DNA of 64,000 nucleotides from Desulfurivibrionaceae bacterium. Lineage in GTDB: Bacteria; Desulfobacterota; Desulfobulbia; Desulfobulbales; VMSU01. Both the position numbers and the translations under genes were made by a program. Under the pieces are notes generated by a model. It did not search any database. It was not told the origin of the DNA and saw only the letters and a program-made list of their open reading frames with translations. Location of the stretch: the NCBI GenBank assembly GCA_030145275.1, contig JAQYVV010000005.1, forward strand, positions 62,001 through 126,000. Direction: 5' to 3'. Of this stretch, positions 51,366 through 60,219 are shown piece by piece (within the stretch, counting starts at the first letter, position 1; every line of letters starts with the position of its first letter).

Positions 51366-52196
51366 ATGAGCTCAACACTAAGGCCAGACAGTTATGCCAG
51401 ACAGACCTTAGAGAGATATACAGGGTCCTCAGTTGATGATTTTGGATCCTATATCCTCCTTTCAAATTTCCAGCGTTATATCGATGACTATTCTAAACTT
51501 ACCAACAATCCAATTGCCTCAGGACATTGGAGCGTTGTCCATGATAAAGAGAGGGATATTTCTATTATCAATCATGGAGTTGGTTCACCTTCGGCAGGAA
51601 TTGTCATGCATTGTCTTTCTTATCTGGACAAACTTGATTGTGTTCTTATGCTCGGTATGTGCGGCGGTATTGATGATGATATTGAAATTGGTGATATTCT
51701 GATTCCAACCGCTAGTGTAAGAGATGAGGGTACCAGTGAGCATTATTTACCTAAGGATGTGCCTGCACTGCCTGATTTTAAAATTAATCAGGTGTGTGAG
51801 CAGATGATTTTTAAAAAAATGAATAAGAAACCCAGGTCTGGGATTATGATGACCACAGATTACAGGATGTGGGAGTTTGATGAGGGCTTTATCGACTATA
51901 TCCATAAACATCGTATTCTTGCCATCGACATGGAAATAGCGACCCTGTTTTCCGTCGGATATGCTCTTAATGTGCCTACCGGCGCCGTTATGCTTGTTTC
52001 CGATCTGCCCCTTAGAAAAGGCGGCATTAAAAGTAAGGAAAGTGCCAATGATATTTTTTGTCAATTTACTGAGGCCCATCTCCAGATAGGAATAGATGTT
52101 ATGAACCATGTTAGAGAAAATCCTGGCTCTATTCTTGATAAAAATGAAAAAAATGAATTCAAAAACTGTCAGCGCCTTCCAACAGAAGGTATATGA
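51366..52196 (+). CDS. amn: AMP nucleosidase / nucleoside phosphorylase family
   Basis: INHGVGSPSAGIVMHCLSYL, MLGMCGGIDDDIEIGDILIP, AIDMEIATLFSVGYALNVPTGAVMLVSD. Confidence 0.85.
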   Translation: MSSTLRPDSYARQTLERYTGSSVDDFGSYILLSNFQRYIDDYSKLTNNPIASGHWSVVHDKERDISIINHGVGSPSAGIVMHCLSYLDKLDCVLMLGMCGGIDDDIEIGDILIPTASVRDEGTSEHYLPKDVPALPDFKINQVCEQMIFKKMNKKPRSGIMMTTDYRMWEFDEGFIDYIHKHRILAIDMEIATLFSVGYALNVPTGAVMLVSDLPLRKGGIKSKESANDIFCQFTEAHLQIGIDVMNHVRENPGSILDKNEKNEFKNCQRLPTEGI

Positions 52197-52479
52197 CGCC
52201 CTAATAAAGGTTCCTTCTGGAAGGGTTACAACCTATAAATTACTGGCCGAGTGCCTTGGTTGTCCCAGTGCTCAAGCTGTCGGTCAGGCGCTGCGCAAAA
52301 ATCCTTTTGCTCCACATATCCCATGTCATCGAGTTATCAGGAGTGATTTGTCCATAGGAGGGTTTTTCGGGGAAGAAACAGGGCCGGAAATAAAGCATAA
52401 AATACAACTTCTACAAAATGAGGGAGTCCAATTTTTGTCGGGTAAATTAATCCATAAGGATTTGCTCTTTGCTCCGTGA
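52144..52479 (+). CDS. Methylated-DNA--protein-cysteine methyltransferase domain protein
   Basis: VYDALIKVPSGRVTTYKLLAECLGCPSAQAVGQALRKNPFAPHIPCHRVI; PCHRV active-site motif. Confidence 0.9.
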   Translation: MKKMNSKTVSAFQQKVYDALIKVPSGRVTTYKLLAECLGCPSAQAVGQALRKNPFAPHIPCHRVIRSDLSIGGFFGEETGPEIKHKIQLLQNEGVQFLSGKLIHKDLLFAP

Positions 52480-52493
52480 AAAAATAAGAAGAT

Positions 52494-53534
52494 ATGGAAA
52501 ATTGGCAGGAGATCTTAAGCAAAAGCATAATTAGTCCCGGCGATCTTCCTGAAGAATTTCGGGGGGATATACCTACTCTTGAAAAAGTCGTAGCTCGCTA
52601 TCCCATGCGGATTAATCCGTATTATCTTGATTTGATACAAAAAGTTGGCACACCCCTTAGTCGGCAGGCCGTGCCTGATGCACAGGAGCTTTCTGATAAT
52701 GTCTGCCTGGAAGATCCCCTTGATGAAGAAAATTTAAGTCCGGTCCCGAACCTCATTCATAAATACCCAGACAGGGTTCTATTCTTGGTCCACTCCCAAT
52801 GTGCCATGTATTGCCGCTTTTGTACGAGAAAAAGAAAAGTGGGCTTAGATACAATGAAGATTTCAGAAAGGACAATAAAATTAGGTTTGCAATATCTGCA
52901 AAACAACAAATCCGTTCGAGATGTTTTGATCTCCGGCGGCGATCCCTTGCTGCTTTCAAATGAAAAGCTTGAATGGATACTAAGTTCTTTGAGGAAAATA
53001 AAACATATTGAAATCATACGAATAGGTAGTAGAGTTCCCTGCGTTTTGCCTATGCGCATTACCAAAAAACTTGTTTCGATTCTGCAAAAATATCACCCCC
53101 TTTATATTAACACCCACTTTAATCATCCTGGTGAAATTACCAAAGAATCGTCAACTGCCTGCGGTCTTTTAGCTGATGCAGGTATTCCCCTTGGGTGCCA
53201 GACTGTTCTTCTGAAAGGGGTTAATGATAACCAGGAAACAATCAAAGAATTGATGCGGTCTCTTTTACGCATACGGGTTAAACCATATTATCTTTTTCAG
53301 GGGGATATGACCAAAGGGACTGATCACTTTAGAACTAAAATTGAGACGGGACTGGGGATCATGAGAAATCTTATAGGACATACCTCGGGTATGGCAGTGC
53401 CAATATTCGCTGTTGATGCGCCCAAAGGGGGTGGGAAGATCCCTCTTGTTCCTCAGTATGTCCAAAAACTTGATAAAAATCTCGTATTCAATAATTATTG
53501 TGGTAAAACTTACACATATGTAGACGGCTACTAA
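52494..53534 (+). CDS. KamA-family radical SAM aminomutase (lysine 2,3-aminomutase / EpmB-like)
   Basis: QCAMYCRFCTRKRKVG, VLISGGDPLLLSNEKLEWIL, HFNHPGEIT. Confidence 0.88.
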   Translation: MENWQEILSKSIISPGDLPEEFRGDIPTLEKVVARYPMRINPYYLDLIQKVGTPLSRQAVPDAQELSDNVCLEDPLDEENLSPVPNLIHKYPDRVLFLVHSQCAMYCRFCTRKRKVGLDTMKISERTIKLGLQYLQNNKSVRDVLISGGDPLLLSNEKLEWILSSLRKIKHIEIIRIGSRVPCVLPMRITKKLVSILQKYHPLYINTHFNHPGEITKESSTACGLLADAGIPLGCQTVLLKGVNDNQETIKELMRSLLRIRVKPYYLFQGDMTKGTDHFRTKIETGLGIMRNLIGHTSGMAVPIFAVDAPKGGGKIPLVPQYVQKLDKNLVFNNYCGKTYTYVDGY

Positions 53535-53580
53535 TACGTAATTGTTTAGGAGCGCCACAAAAATCAATTGATTGCCGGTT

Positions 53581-53699
53581 CTAGGAGGCTGTCTGATAAT
53601 AGAAGCCGTAGCTAAAAGTCGGAAAAATGGGCCAATTTCTGCGGCTTTGATGTCTGCGCTTATCTGTAGTAGGGTAGCTATTCTCGGACAGCCTCCTAG
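53581..53699. repeat. Family F inverted-repeat element with divergent insert-like segment
   Basis: CTAGGAGGCTGTC ... GACAGCCTCCTAG ends; inner GCCGTAG ... CTGCGGC stem. Confidence 0.8.
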
Positions 53700-53718
53700 G
53701 ACTTATTAAGGGAAAAGC

Positions 53719-54123
53719 ATGGAAAAAGCTGAACAGCTATCTAATGAGATAAATACTAAAGAGGGACATGTTTTAATAGCTTGGCCGGCATTGCTAAATG
53801 CTTGTCTCAATAAAAAGGAACTTGTCATTAAACTTCTTGATTTGTTTACCAAGCAAACACCGGGATGGTTAGAGGAACTCAATGAATCTGTTCGTGAAGG
53901 AGATACTCAAAGATTAAGGATGGTGTGCCACACTGTTATAGGAGCATCATCTGCTATCCAAGCTAATGCCTGCGCTGATAATCTGAAAAAATTAAATGCA
54001 ACCGCCAAAGAGGACCCAATTGATCCTGCACGTTTACAAGAGGAACTTGACGAAAGTGTTGTAATGCTAAAAAAAACAAATGATGCAATTGCTGAAATAG
54101 TTATTGCATGTTCAGATTCTTGA
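53719..54123 (+). CDS. Hpt-domain phosphotransfer protein
   Basis: RMVCHTVIGASSAIQANACADNLKKLNATA resembles the Hpt active-site helix. Confidence 0.8.
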   Translation: MEKAEQLSNEINTKEGHVLIAWPALLNACLNKKELVIKLLDLFTKQTPGWLEELNESVREGDTQRLRMVCHTVIGASSAIQANACADNLKKLNATAKEDPIDPARLQEELDESVVMLKKTNDAIAEIVIACSDS

Positions 54124-54147
54124 TTTTGTGACTGGTTAAGCAACAGT

Positions 54148-55674
54148 ATGATTTCTAAAGTACTTTCTGGTGCAGTTGAAGGCGTTGAAGGCCTTATTGT
54201 CGAGGTTGAGGTCGATATAGCTAAAGGGTTGCCTGCTTTTTCCATGGTTGGTCTGCCTGAAGTTGCTGTGCGGGAAAGTAAAGACAGGGTGAAAGCTGCC
54301 ATTAAAAATAGCGGCTATACCTTCCCTAATAGAAGAATAACCGTAAATCTTGCGCCTGCAGATCTTCGTAAGGCAGGAACTGGTTTTGATCTGCCCATTG
54401 CCATTGGACTTTTGGCGGCCTCAGATATTTGTAAGAGCGACACGCTCCTTAAATACCTGATCATTGGAGAACTTTCTCTGGACGGCTCAGTTAAGCCTGT
54501 TACAGGAATATTGCCTATTGTGCTTTTTGCACTGGAAAAAGGTCTTGCCGGAGTTATTCTTCCCGCAGCAAACGTACAAGAAGGCAGTGTCGTAGATAAT
54601 CTGGATATAATAGGTGTAAACAACCTCTATCAGGTGGTTGAGTTTTTAGCAGGAAAAACCTCAATTCAGCCGGCAGAGTGCAGGGTAGGTGAATCACTGT
54701 CAGCCTCAGATATAATTGGTGATGACTTTTCTGAGGTAAAGGGGCAGGAACATGTTAAGAGGGCCCTGGAAATAGCCGCTGCTGGTGGGCATAATGTCTT
54801 GCTGGAAGGTGCGCCGGGAGCTGGGAAAACAATGCTTGCCCGAAGGGTCCCTACAATTTTACCAGATCTTACCTTTGCAGAGGCCCTTGAAGTTACAAAA
54901 ATTTATAGTGTATCCGGGAAACTCAGTGATAATGGTCATGGATTAGTGACAAGCAGACCGTTTAGGGCGCCCCACCATACCATTTCCGATGCTGGATTAA
55001 TAGGGGGCGGACAGTATCCTAAACCTGGGGAAGTCTCATTGTCCCATAATGGAGTTTTGTTTCTAGATGAATTGACAGAGTTTCGTAGACATGTGCTGGA
55101 GGGACTTAGACAGCCTTTAGAAGATGGTGAGGTTACCATTTCAAGGGCGGTATCTTCCATGCGTTTCCCGGCTCGGTTCATGTTGATCGCGGCGATGAAC
55201 CCTTGTCCATGTGGATATTACGGTGATTCTTTTCACGAATGCACTTGCTCCGCAGTGCAAATTCAACGTTATAAAAACAAAATCTCAGGACCGCTGCTTG
55301 ATAGGTTTGATATATATGTTCCCGTGGCATCTGTACCTTTTAGAGATCTTTCCCAAAAAAGTGATGCCGAGGCCTCAGTTCATATACAGGATCGAGTTTC
55401 TCGTTCTCGAAAAATCCAAACTGAGCGTTTCAGCCGCAGTAAGAAAATTTTTTGTAATAATCAGATGAGTTCAAGGCATATTCAGAAATATTGTGAACTT
55501 GACTCTGCTTCAAACGGTTTACTTGAAAATGCAGTTCACTCCCTCGGTTTATCAGCAAGAGCCTTTAATAGGATAAAAAAAATAGCCAGAACCATAGCCG
55601 ATATGGCAAATAGTAAAGAGATACAAGCAGAGCATGTCGCCGAAGCAGTACAATATAGAAGGCGAAAAGCATAG
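54148..55674 (+). CDS. comM: YifB/ComM family Mg-chelatase-like AAA+ ATPase
   Basis: GLPAFSMVGLPEVAVRESKDRVKAAI, LEGAPGAGKTMLARR, RPFRAPHHTISDAGLIGGG, LAAMNPCPCGY-like. Confidence 0.94.
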   Translation: MISKVLSGAVEGVEGLIVEVEVDIAKGLPAFSMVGLPEVAVRESKDRVKAAIKNSGYTFPNRRITVNLAPADLRKAGTGFDLPIAIGLLAASDICKSDTLLKYLIIGELSLDGSVKPVTGILPIVLFALEKGLAGVILPAANVQEGSVVDNLDIIGVNNLYQVVEFLAGKTSIQPAECRVGESLSASDIIGDDFSEVKGQEHVKRALEIAAAGGHNVLLEGAPGAGKTMLARRVPTILPDLTFAEALEVTKIYSVSGKLSDNGHGLVTSRPFRAPHHTISDAGLIGGGQYPKPGEVSLSHNGVLFLDELTEFRRHVLEGLRQPLEDGEVTISRAVSSMRFPARFMLIAAMNPCPCGYYGDSFHECTCSAVQIQRYKNKISGPLLDRFDIYVPVASVPFRDLSQKSDAEASVHIQDRVSRSRKIQTERFSRSKKIFCNNQMSSRHIQKYCELDSASNGLLENAVHSLGLSARAFNRIKKIARTIADMANSKEIQAEHVAEAVQYRRRKA

Positions 55675-55742
55675 CCTTCGGATTGACTGGGAAATTTGAA
55701 ACTTAGAAAGTCAATGCCGTTGACTTGAAATTAGAAATTGTT

Positions 55743-55872
55743 TAGTGCCTTATAACTGAAATCCTGTTACAAAAAACAGGTAGCGAAGACTCCGAGAATT
55801 CCAAAAAAGAACAATGCTCCCAATATGTTGCAGACCACTGTTAAGGCACTTATTTCCGGTTTATCCGGATTA
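55743..55872 (+). repeat. Type A TIR element carrying a 16-bp insert
   Basis: tagtgccttataactgaaatcctgttacaaaaaaca[ggtagcgaagactccg]agaattcc...gttaaggcacttatttccggtttatccggatta. Confidence 0.9.
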
Positions 55873-55937
55873 GCGTAATAACCATTGGGTTTTTAAAACT
55901 TTCACCAATCGTCTCTCATAGCCGGCCATAATCTTCA

Positions 55938-57098
55938 ATGTCTCACTCAAAATTCTCTTTTATTCAGCGGGAACTTCTGCAAAGAAAATCCACCCATCAG
56001 TTCCGTAAACTGCAAAATGTACAGCCGTTAGCAAATGGGAAAATTTCCATTGATGGACGGGTCATGTATAATTTCTGCTCAAATGATTATCTTGGTCTGT
56101 CCAGGCATCCACTATTGCAAGAGCGAGCCCTGCAATTTGTTGAAAAATATGGGAATGGCGCCACCGCCTCACGACTGGTTTGCGGCAATTTATCATGCTA
56201 TGCCGAGGTGGAGGAAAAACTTGCCGCCCTCAAAGGCAGTGAGACTGCCTTGATTTTTAACTCAGGTTTTCAGGCAAACGTCTCGCTTCTTCCTGCCTTA
56301 ACGGATCGACATTCCTTGATTATTGCAGATAAACTCTGTCATAATAGTCTAGTTCAGGGGAGTCTTTTGAGTCGAGGTACCTTTTTACGCTATCGTCATA
56401 ACGATTTGGAGAATTTAACAGAGCTCCTGCGAAAGAATAGTACCAAGAAATATTCCAGGATATTTATCGTCACAGAATCAGTTTTCAGTATGGATGGTGA
56501 TCTCAGTGATATAGTGGCTTTGAAGGGATTGGCCGAAAAATATAATGCGATTTTGCTTATTGATGAGGCCCATGCCACTGGAGTTTTTGGTGAAAATGGG
56601 ATGGGGTTGACCTGCGGGATGGATGTTGACTTGGTTATGGGTACCTTTGGGAAGGCATGTGGTTCGTTTGGCGCCTATATAACTTGTTCTAAGGATATTG
56701 CTGATTATCTGATTAATTACTGTAGCGGCTTGATATACAGTACTGCCTTGCCTCCTTCAGTGCTTGGGGCAGTTGATGCCTCCCTTGATCTGATTCCTGG
56801 TATGATGCCCGAGAGGCAGTATCTTGCGGAAATATCCGCATATCTCCGTGATGCATTGAATAATCTCGGTTTTAATACTGGACAATCCAATAGCCAGATA
56901 ATTCCCGTGATCATCGGCTCTGAAAAAGAAACAATACAATTGTCTGAATGGCTTGCTGAGCATTCAATTCTTGCATCTGCTATTCGTCCTCCTACGGTGG
57001 ACAAAGGGAAAGCTCGAATCCGACTTACCCTTTCAGCCTTGCATACAAAAAAACATATTGATCATCTAATCCATGTCCTGCAAAAATGGCGGCAATAA
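55938..57098 (+). CDS. bioF: 8-amino-7-oxononanoate synthase
   Basis: NFCSNDYLGLSRHPLL, NGATASRLVCGN, IDEAHATGVFGENG, GTFGKACGSFGAY. Confidence 0.94.
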   Translation: MSHSKFSFIQRELLQRKSTHQFRKLQNVQPLANGKISIDGRVMYNFCSNDYLGLSRHPLLQERALQFVEKYGNGATASRLVCGNLSCYAEVEEKLAALKGSETALIFNSGFQANVSLLPALTDRHSLIIADKLCHNSLVQGSLLSRGTFLRYRHNDLENLTELLRKNSTKKYSRIFIVTESVFSMDGDLSDIVALKGLAEKYNAILLIDEAHATGVFGENGMGLTCGMDVDLVMGTFGKACGSFGAYITCSKDIADYLINYCSGLIYSTALPPSVLGAVDASLDLIPGMMPERQYLAEISAYLRDALNNLGFNTGQSNSQIIPVIIGSEKETIQLSEWLAEHSILASAIRPPTVDKGKARIRLTLSALHTKKHIDHLIHVLQKWRQ

Positions 57099-57780
57099 CA
57101 TTAATATTTTATTTCAGCATGGCTGGGGTTTTGATAGAAATTGCTGGAATAAAATGGTCCCTCCTGATAAAAGGTTGAAGCTATTTTTTCCGGATAGGGG
57201 ATATTTTTCTTCTTACCGAAATGAATTAGATCTACCGGTAGAGGGGATTAATCTCCTTGTTTGCCATTCACTCGGTCTTCATCTTCTTCCCGAGACTCTT
57301 TTTACTAAATGTCAGGTCCTGGTGCTGATCGGATGTTTTCAGGCCTTCCATGCTGAAACTGAACTTGATGTGAGCATATCAAGAAAGTACGTCCGCAGCA
57401 TGTTGCAGGAGTTAGACGATAGGCCACGCAGGGTGCTCCAAAAATTTCATAAAAACTGCGGTTCTCGTCTTTTTCTTCATAAAGAGGAATGTATAAACAG
57501 GAAACTATTGATTGATGATCTACTTTTTTTAGATAGCAATCGTTTCAATTTAGATACAATAGGCGATATTCCCAGGGTTTTATTGTTACACGGAGTCAAA
57601 GACAAAATAGTACCAGTGCAAAGGAGCAGGGATATTGCAGCCAAACTGAAAAACGCCACTCTCGTCGAAGTTGAAAATGCCGGCCACGGTTTACCACTTA
57701 CCCATCCTAAAATGTGTTGGGATCTCATTAGTGAAACGCTTACGGACTCGGGGTATGCAATCTTGGGTGTACTTAATTGA
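57073..57780 (+). CDS. Alpha/beta hydrolase, candidate pimeloyl-ACP methyl ester esterase
   Basis: LFQHGWGFDRNCWNKM, LLVCHSLGLHLLP nucleophile elbow, VLLHGVKDKIVP, NAGHGLPLTHP; sits between bioF and bioC. Confidence 0.75.
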   Translation: MSCKNGGNNINILFQHGWGFDRNCWNKMVPPDKRLKLFFPDRGYFSSYRNELDLPVEGINLLVCHSLGLHLLPETLFTKCQVLVLIGCFQAFHAETELDVSISRKYVRSMLQELDDRPRRVLQKFHKNCGSRLFLHKEECINRKLLIDDLLFLDSNRFNLDTIGDIPRVLLLHGVKDKIVPVQRSRDIAAKLKNATLVEVENAGHGLPLTHPKMCWDLISETLTDSGYAILGVLN

Positions 57781-57830
57781 TCGCCAACGTGAAAAGAATA
57801 TTTCACTGACACAATACCTTTTTTACCCCG

Positions 57831-58042
57831 AATCCGGATAAACCGGAAATAAGTACCTTAACAGTAGATGCAACACCTTTAAATGAATATACTTTTTTCA
57901 TTTCTTGCCACTCAGTTCAGTACCCCCTCGGAGTCTAACGCTTACCTGAAGGGTATAAAAAACACGAAAATGACTTATAAGGTACTAACACCCCACAAGG
58001 GGGTACTGAACTGAGTGGCAGAAATTCAGCGCTAAGGCACTA
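57831..58042 (-). repeat. Composite type B TIR element (57831-57987) plus partial second copy (57988-58042)
   Basis: aatccggataaaccggaaataagTACCTTAacag ... cttaTAAGGTActa, then caccccacaagggggtactgaactgagtggcagaaattcagcgctaaggcacta. Confidence 0.85.
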
Positions 58043-58050
58043 AATATAGA

Positions 58051-58839
58051 ATGGAACATATTATTAAAAAGCATATAGCCCGGACTTTTACTCGCTATTC
58101 CGATACCTATGATCAATATGCAAAACTGCAAAAATTAAGTGCAGGGTTTATATTTGAAAATATAGAAGAAATTATCTCCTCCATGCCTGTAGGTCCTGTG
58201 CTTGAAATTGGCTGTGGCTCAGGATTAGTAAGTGAGGAAATTGTTAAACGACTGCCCCAAAGAGATCTGGTTTTAATGGATATCTCAGCCGGCATGCTCA
58301 CAACATGCAGGAAAAGACTTAACGATGCCAGCTTAAATCATGCTGGGATACAGTATGTTGAAAATGATGCTGAAAAATTAAATGAACAAAATAAATACGC
58401 ACTTATTGTCTCGGGGTTGACCCTGCAGTGGTTTCATAATATTAGCGCAGGTGTGGAGAAAATTGTAAACGCTTTGCTGCCTGGTGGGATTTTTGTCTGT
58501 TCTTTTCTAGGAGAAGGCTCTTTTCTGGAATGGCAGGAGCAGTGTGAAAATAGCAAGGTTCCATGTACCTTGAATCCCTTGCCTGATTTTAATTTTATCA
58601 CTAAGAGGTTCAAGGAAGAAGTTAAAGATATTAGCTTTGCCCAAAACAGCCTGACTCTTTCATATCCATCTGTGCATGATTTTTTTGTTTCCCTCAAAAA
58701 AACAGGGACCGGAGTCAATGTCTCCGGTCAAAAAAATTCTCTTGCTGAAATGCGAAGATTGATAAGGGAGTGGGAGCAGACATCCCCGAATGGTGTGGAT
58801 GTTACCTGTAAAATAAACTGTCTGACAATTACCAGATAA
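58051..58839 (+). CDS. bioC: Malonyl-ACP O-methyltransferase BioC
   Basis: SAM-MTase motif VLEIGCGSGLVSEEI; GLTLQWFHNISAG; context between bioF and bioD. Confidence 0.88.
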   Translation: MEHIIKKHIARTFTRYSDTYDQYAKLQKLSAGFIFENIEEIISSMPVGPVLEIGCGSGLVSEEIVKRLPQRDLVLMDISAGMLTTCRKRLNDASLNHAGIQYVENDAEKLNEQNKYALIVSGLTLQWFHNISAGVEKIVNALLPGGIFVCSFLGEGSFLEWQEQCENSKVPCTLNPLPDFNFITKRFKEEVKDISFAQNSLTLSYPSVHDFFVSLKKTGTGVNVSGQKNSLAEMRRLIREWEQTSPNGVDVTCKINCLTITR

Positions 58840-58940
58840 AGCATATTTATTACCACGAAACACACGAAAAGAAAAGAGTTGAAAAATTCGTGTATCATGA
58901 GTGTTTCTTACCCTCAAGGGCATAAATGGTTGAATGAAAA

Positions 58941-59591
58941 ATGGTAGAACACATGGCTAAGGCCAAACATTTATTTATTACAGGAACAGATACGGGTGTA
59001 GGGAAAACCGTGGTGTCTGCCATCTTGACCGCAGGAATGGGCGCAAGTTATTGGAAACCGATTCAATGCGGCCTTGAGGAGCAAACGGATACCGAATTTG
59101 TTCGGGAGGTAACAGGACTATCTGACCAATATTTTCACCCGGAGGCATATAGATTAGCTCAACCTCTTTCTCCCCATGCTGCCGCCGAAATAGATAATGT
59201 TAAAATTGATTTGGGCAGAATTTGTCCCCCTGAAAAATGTCTCAGAGGAGCTCTGATAGTTGAGGGCGCTGGAGGGATTATGGTGCCGCTCAACCAGGAA
59301 GATTTCATGATTGATTTAATGAAAAAGTTGAATATGCCGGTTTTGTTGGTGGCTCGGAGTACGTTGGGTACAATTAATCACACACTTTTATCTCTTCAGG
59401 CATTACGAGGTCGTGGACTTGAGGTTCTTGGTGTTGTGATGAACGGTCCTAGAAACAGGGGGAATAAAAAAGCCCTGGAAAAATACGGTAAAACAAAAGT
59501 GTTGGCAGAAATCGAGCCTATTGCAGACATGACATCAGTTGATTTGACTGGAAAATTTAAGGAATGTTTCTGCAAAGATATGCCCAAGTAG
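58941..59591 (+). CDS. bioD: Dethiobiotin synthetase
   Basis: FITGTDTGVGKTVVSAIL, YWKPIQCG, VEGAGGIMVPL. Confidence 0.95.
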   Translation: MVEHMAKAKHLFITGTDTGVGKTVVSAILTAGMGASYWKPIQCGLEEQTDTEFVREVTGLSDQYFHPEAYRLAQPLSPHAAAEIDNVKIDLGRICPPEKCLRGALIVEGAGGIMVPLNQEDFMIDLMKKLNMPVLLVARSTLGTINHTLLSLQALRGRGLEVLGVVMNGPRNRGNKKALEKYGKTKVLAEIEPIADMTSVDLTGKFKECFCKDMPK

Positions 59592-59600
59592 AGGTCTTTT

Positions 59601-59777
59601 TAGTGCCTTAGCGCTGAATTTCTGCCACTCAGTTCAGTACCCCCTCGGAGTCTAACGCTTACCTGAGGGGTGTAAAAAACACGGAATGCTTAAAAGTATT
59701 TTGAAATAAACATGTTACACTCTACTGTTAAGGCACTTATACCCCCTCGGAGTCTGACGCTTACCTGTGGGGTGTTA
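59601..59777 (+). repeat. Type B TIR element with two 18-bp inserts
   Basis: tagtgccttagcgctgaatttctgccactcagttcagtaccccct[cggagtctaacgcttacc]tgaggggt...ctgttaaggcacttataccccct[cggagtctgacgcttacc]tgtggggtgtta. Confidence 0.9.
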
Positions 59778-59870
59778 GAAAGTTTATGACAGACAAAGCA
59801 TATAACCTAAAATAGGCAAAATACTGTTAAATATTATAGTTTGATTTATTAATAAATAACCGGTATTACT

Positions 59871-59906
59871 ACCAGTTCAAGAAGTCCTGGGACTGGTGTT
59901 TTTTTT
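59871..59906 (+). terminator. Isolated terminator-like hairpin
   Basis: ACCAGTtcaagaagtcctgggACTGGTgtttttttt. Confidence 0.6.
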
Positions 59907-59965
59907 CATTGGTGCTCGGTTAAGAAATTGCATTGAAAACTTATGTTGATTCGAGCTCTATAAAT

Positions 59966-60000
59966 CGTCATCCCGGTATGTTTTTAACCGGGATCCAGGA
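59966..60000 (-). repeat. REP-like hairpin
   Basis: cgtcatcccggtatgtttttaaccgggatccagga. Confidence 0.8.
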
Positions 60001-60020
60001 AATACTACCAAGCGTAGAAT

Positions 60021-60054
60021 CTGGATTCCAGCTAAAAACATGCTGGAATGACGA
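60021..60054 (+). repeat. REP-like hairpin
   Basis: ctggattccagctaaaaacatgctggaatgacga. Confidence 0.8.
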
Positions 60055-60219
60055 GCATTGGACTGTAAACATAGGTGAACAAACTACCGCAAAATCCTAA
60101 CCGGACACTGCTAGTTTTTTTGTGTTTCCATTCTCAGGTTTTATTTTATCCTGGATAAAATGAATATTAACCTTGTGTATTTGACTTAGGGTAGTTTTTT
60201 CGCAACTGGAGGAATATCT

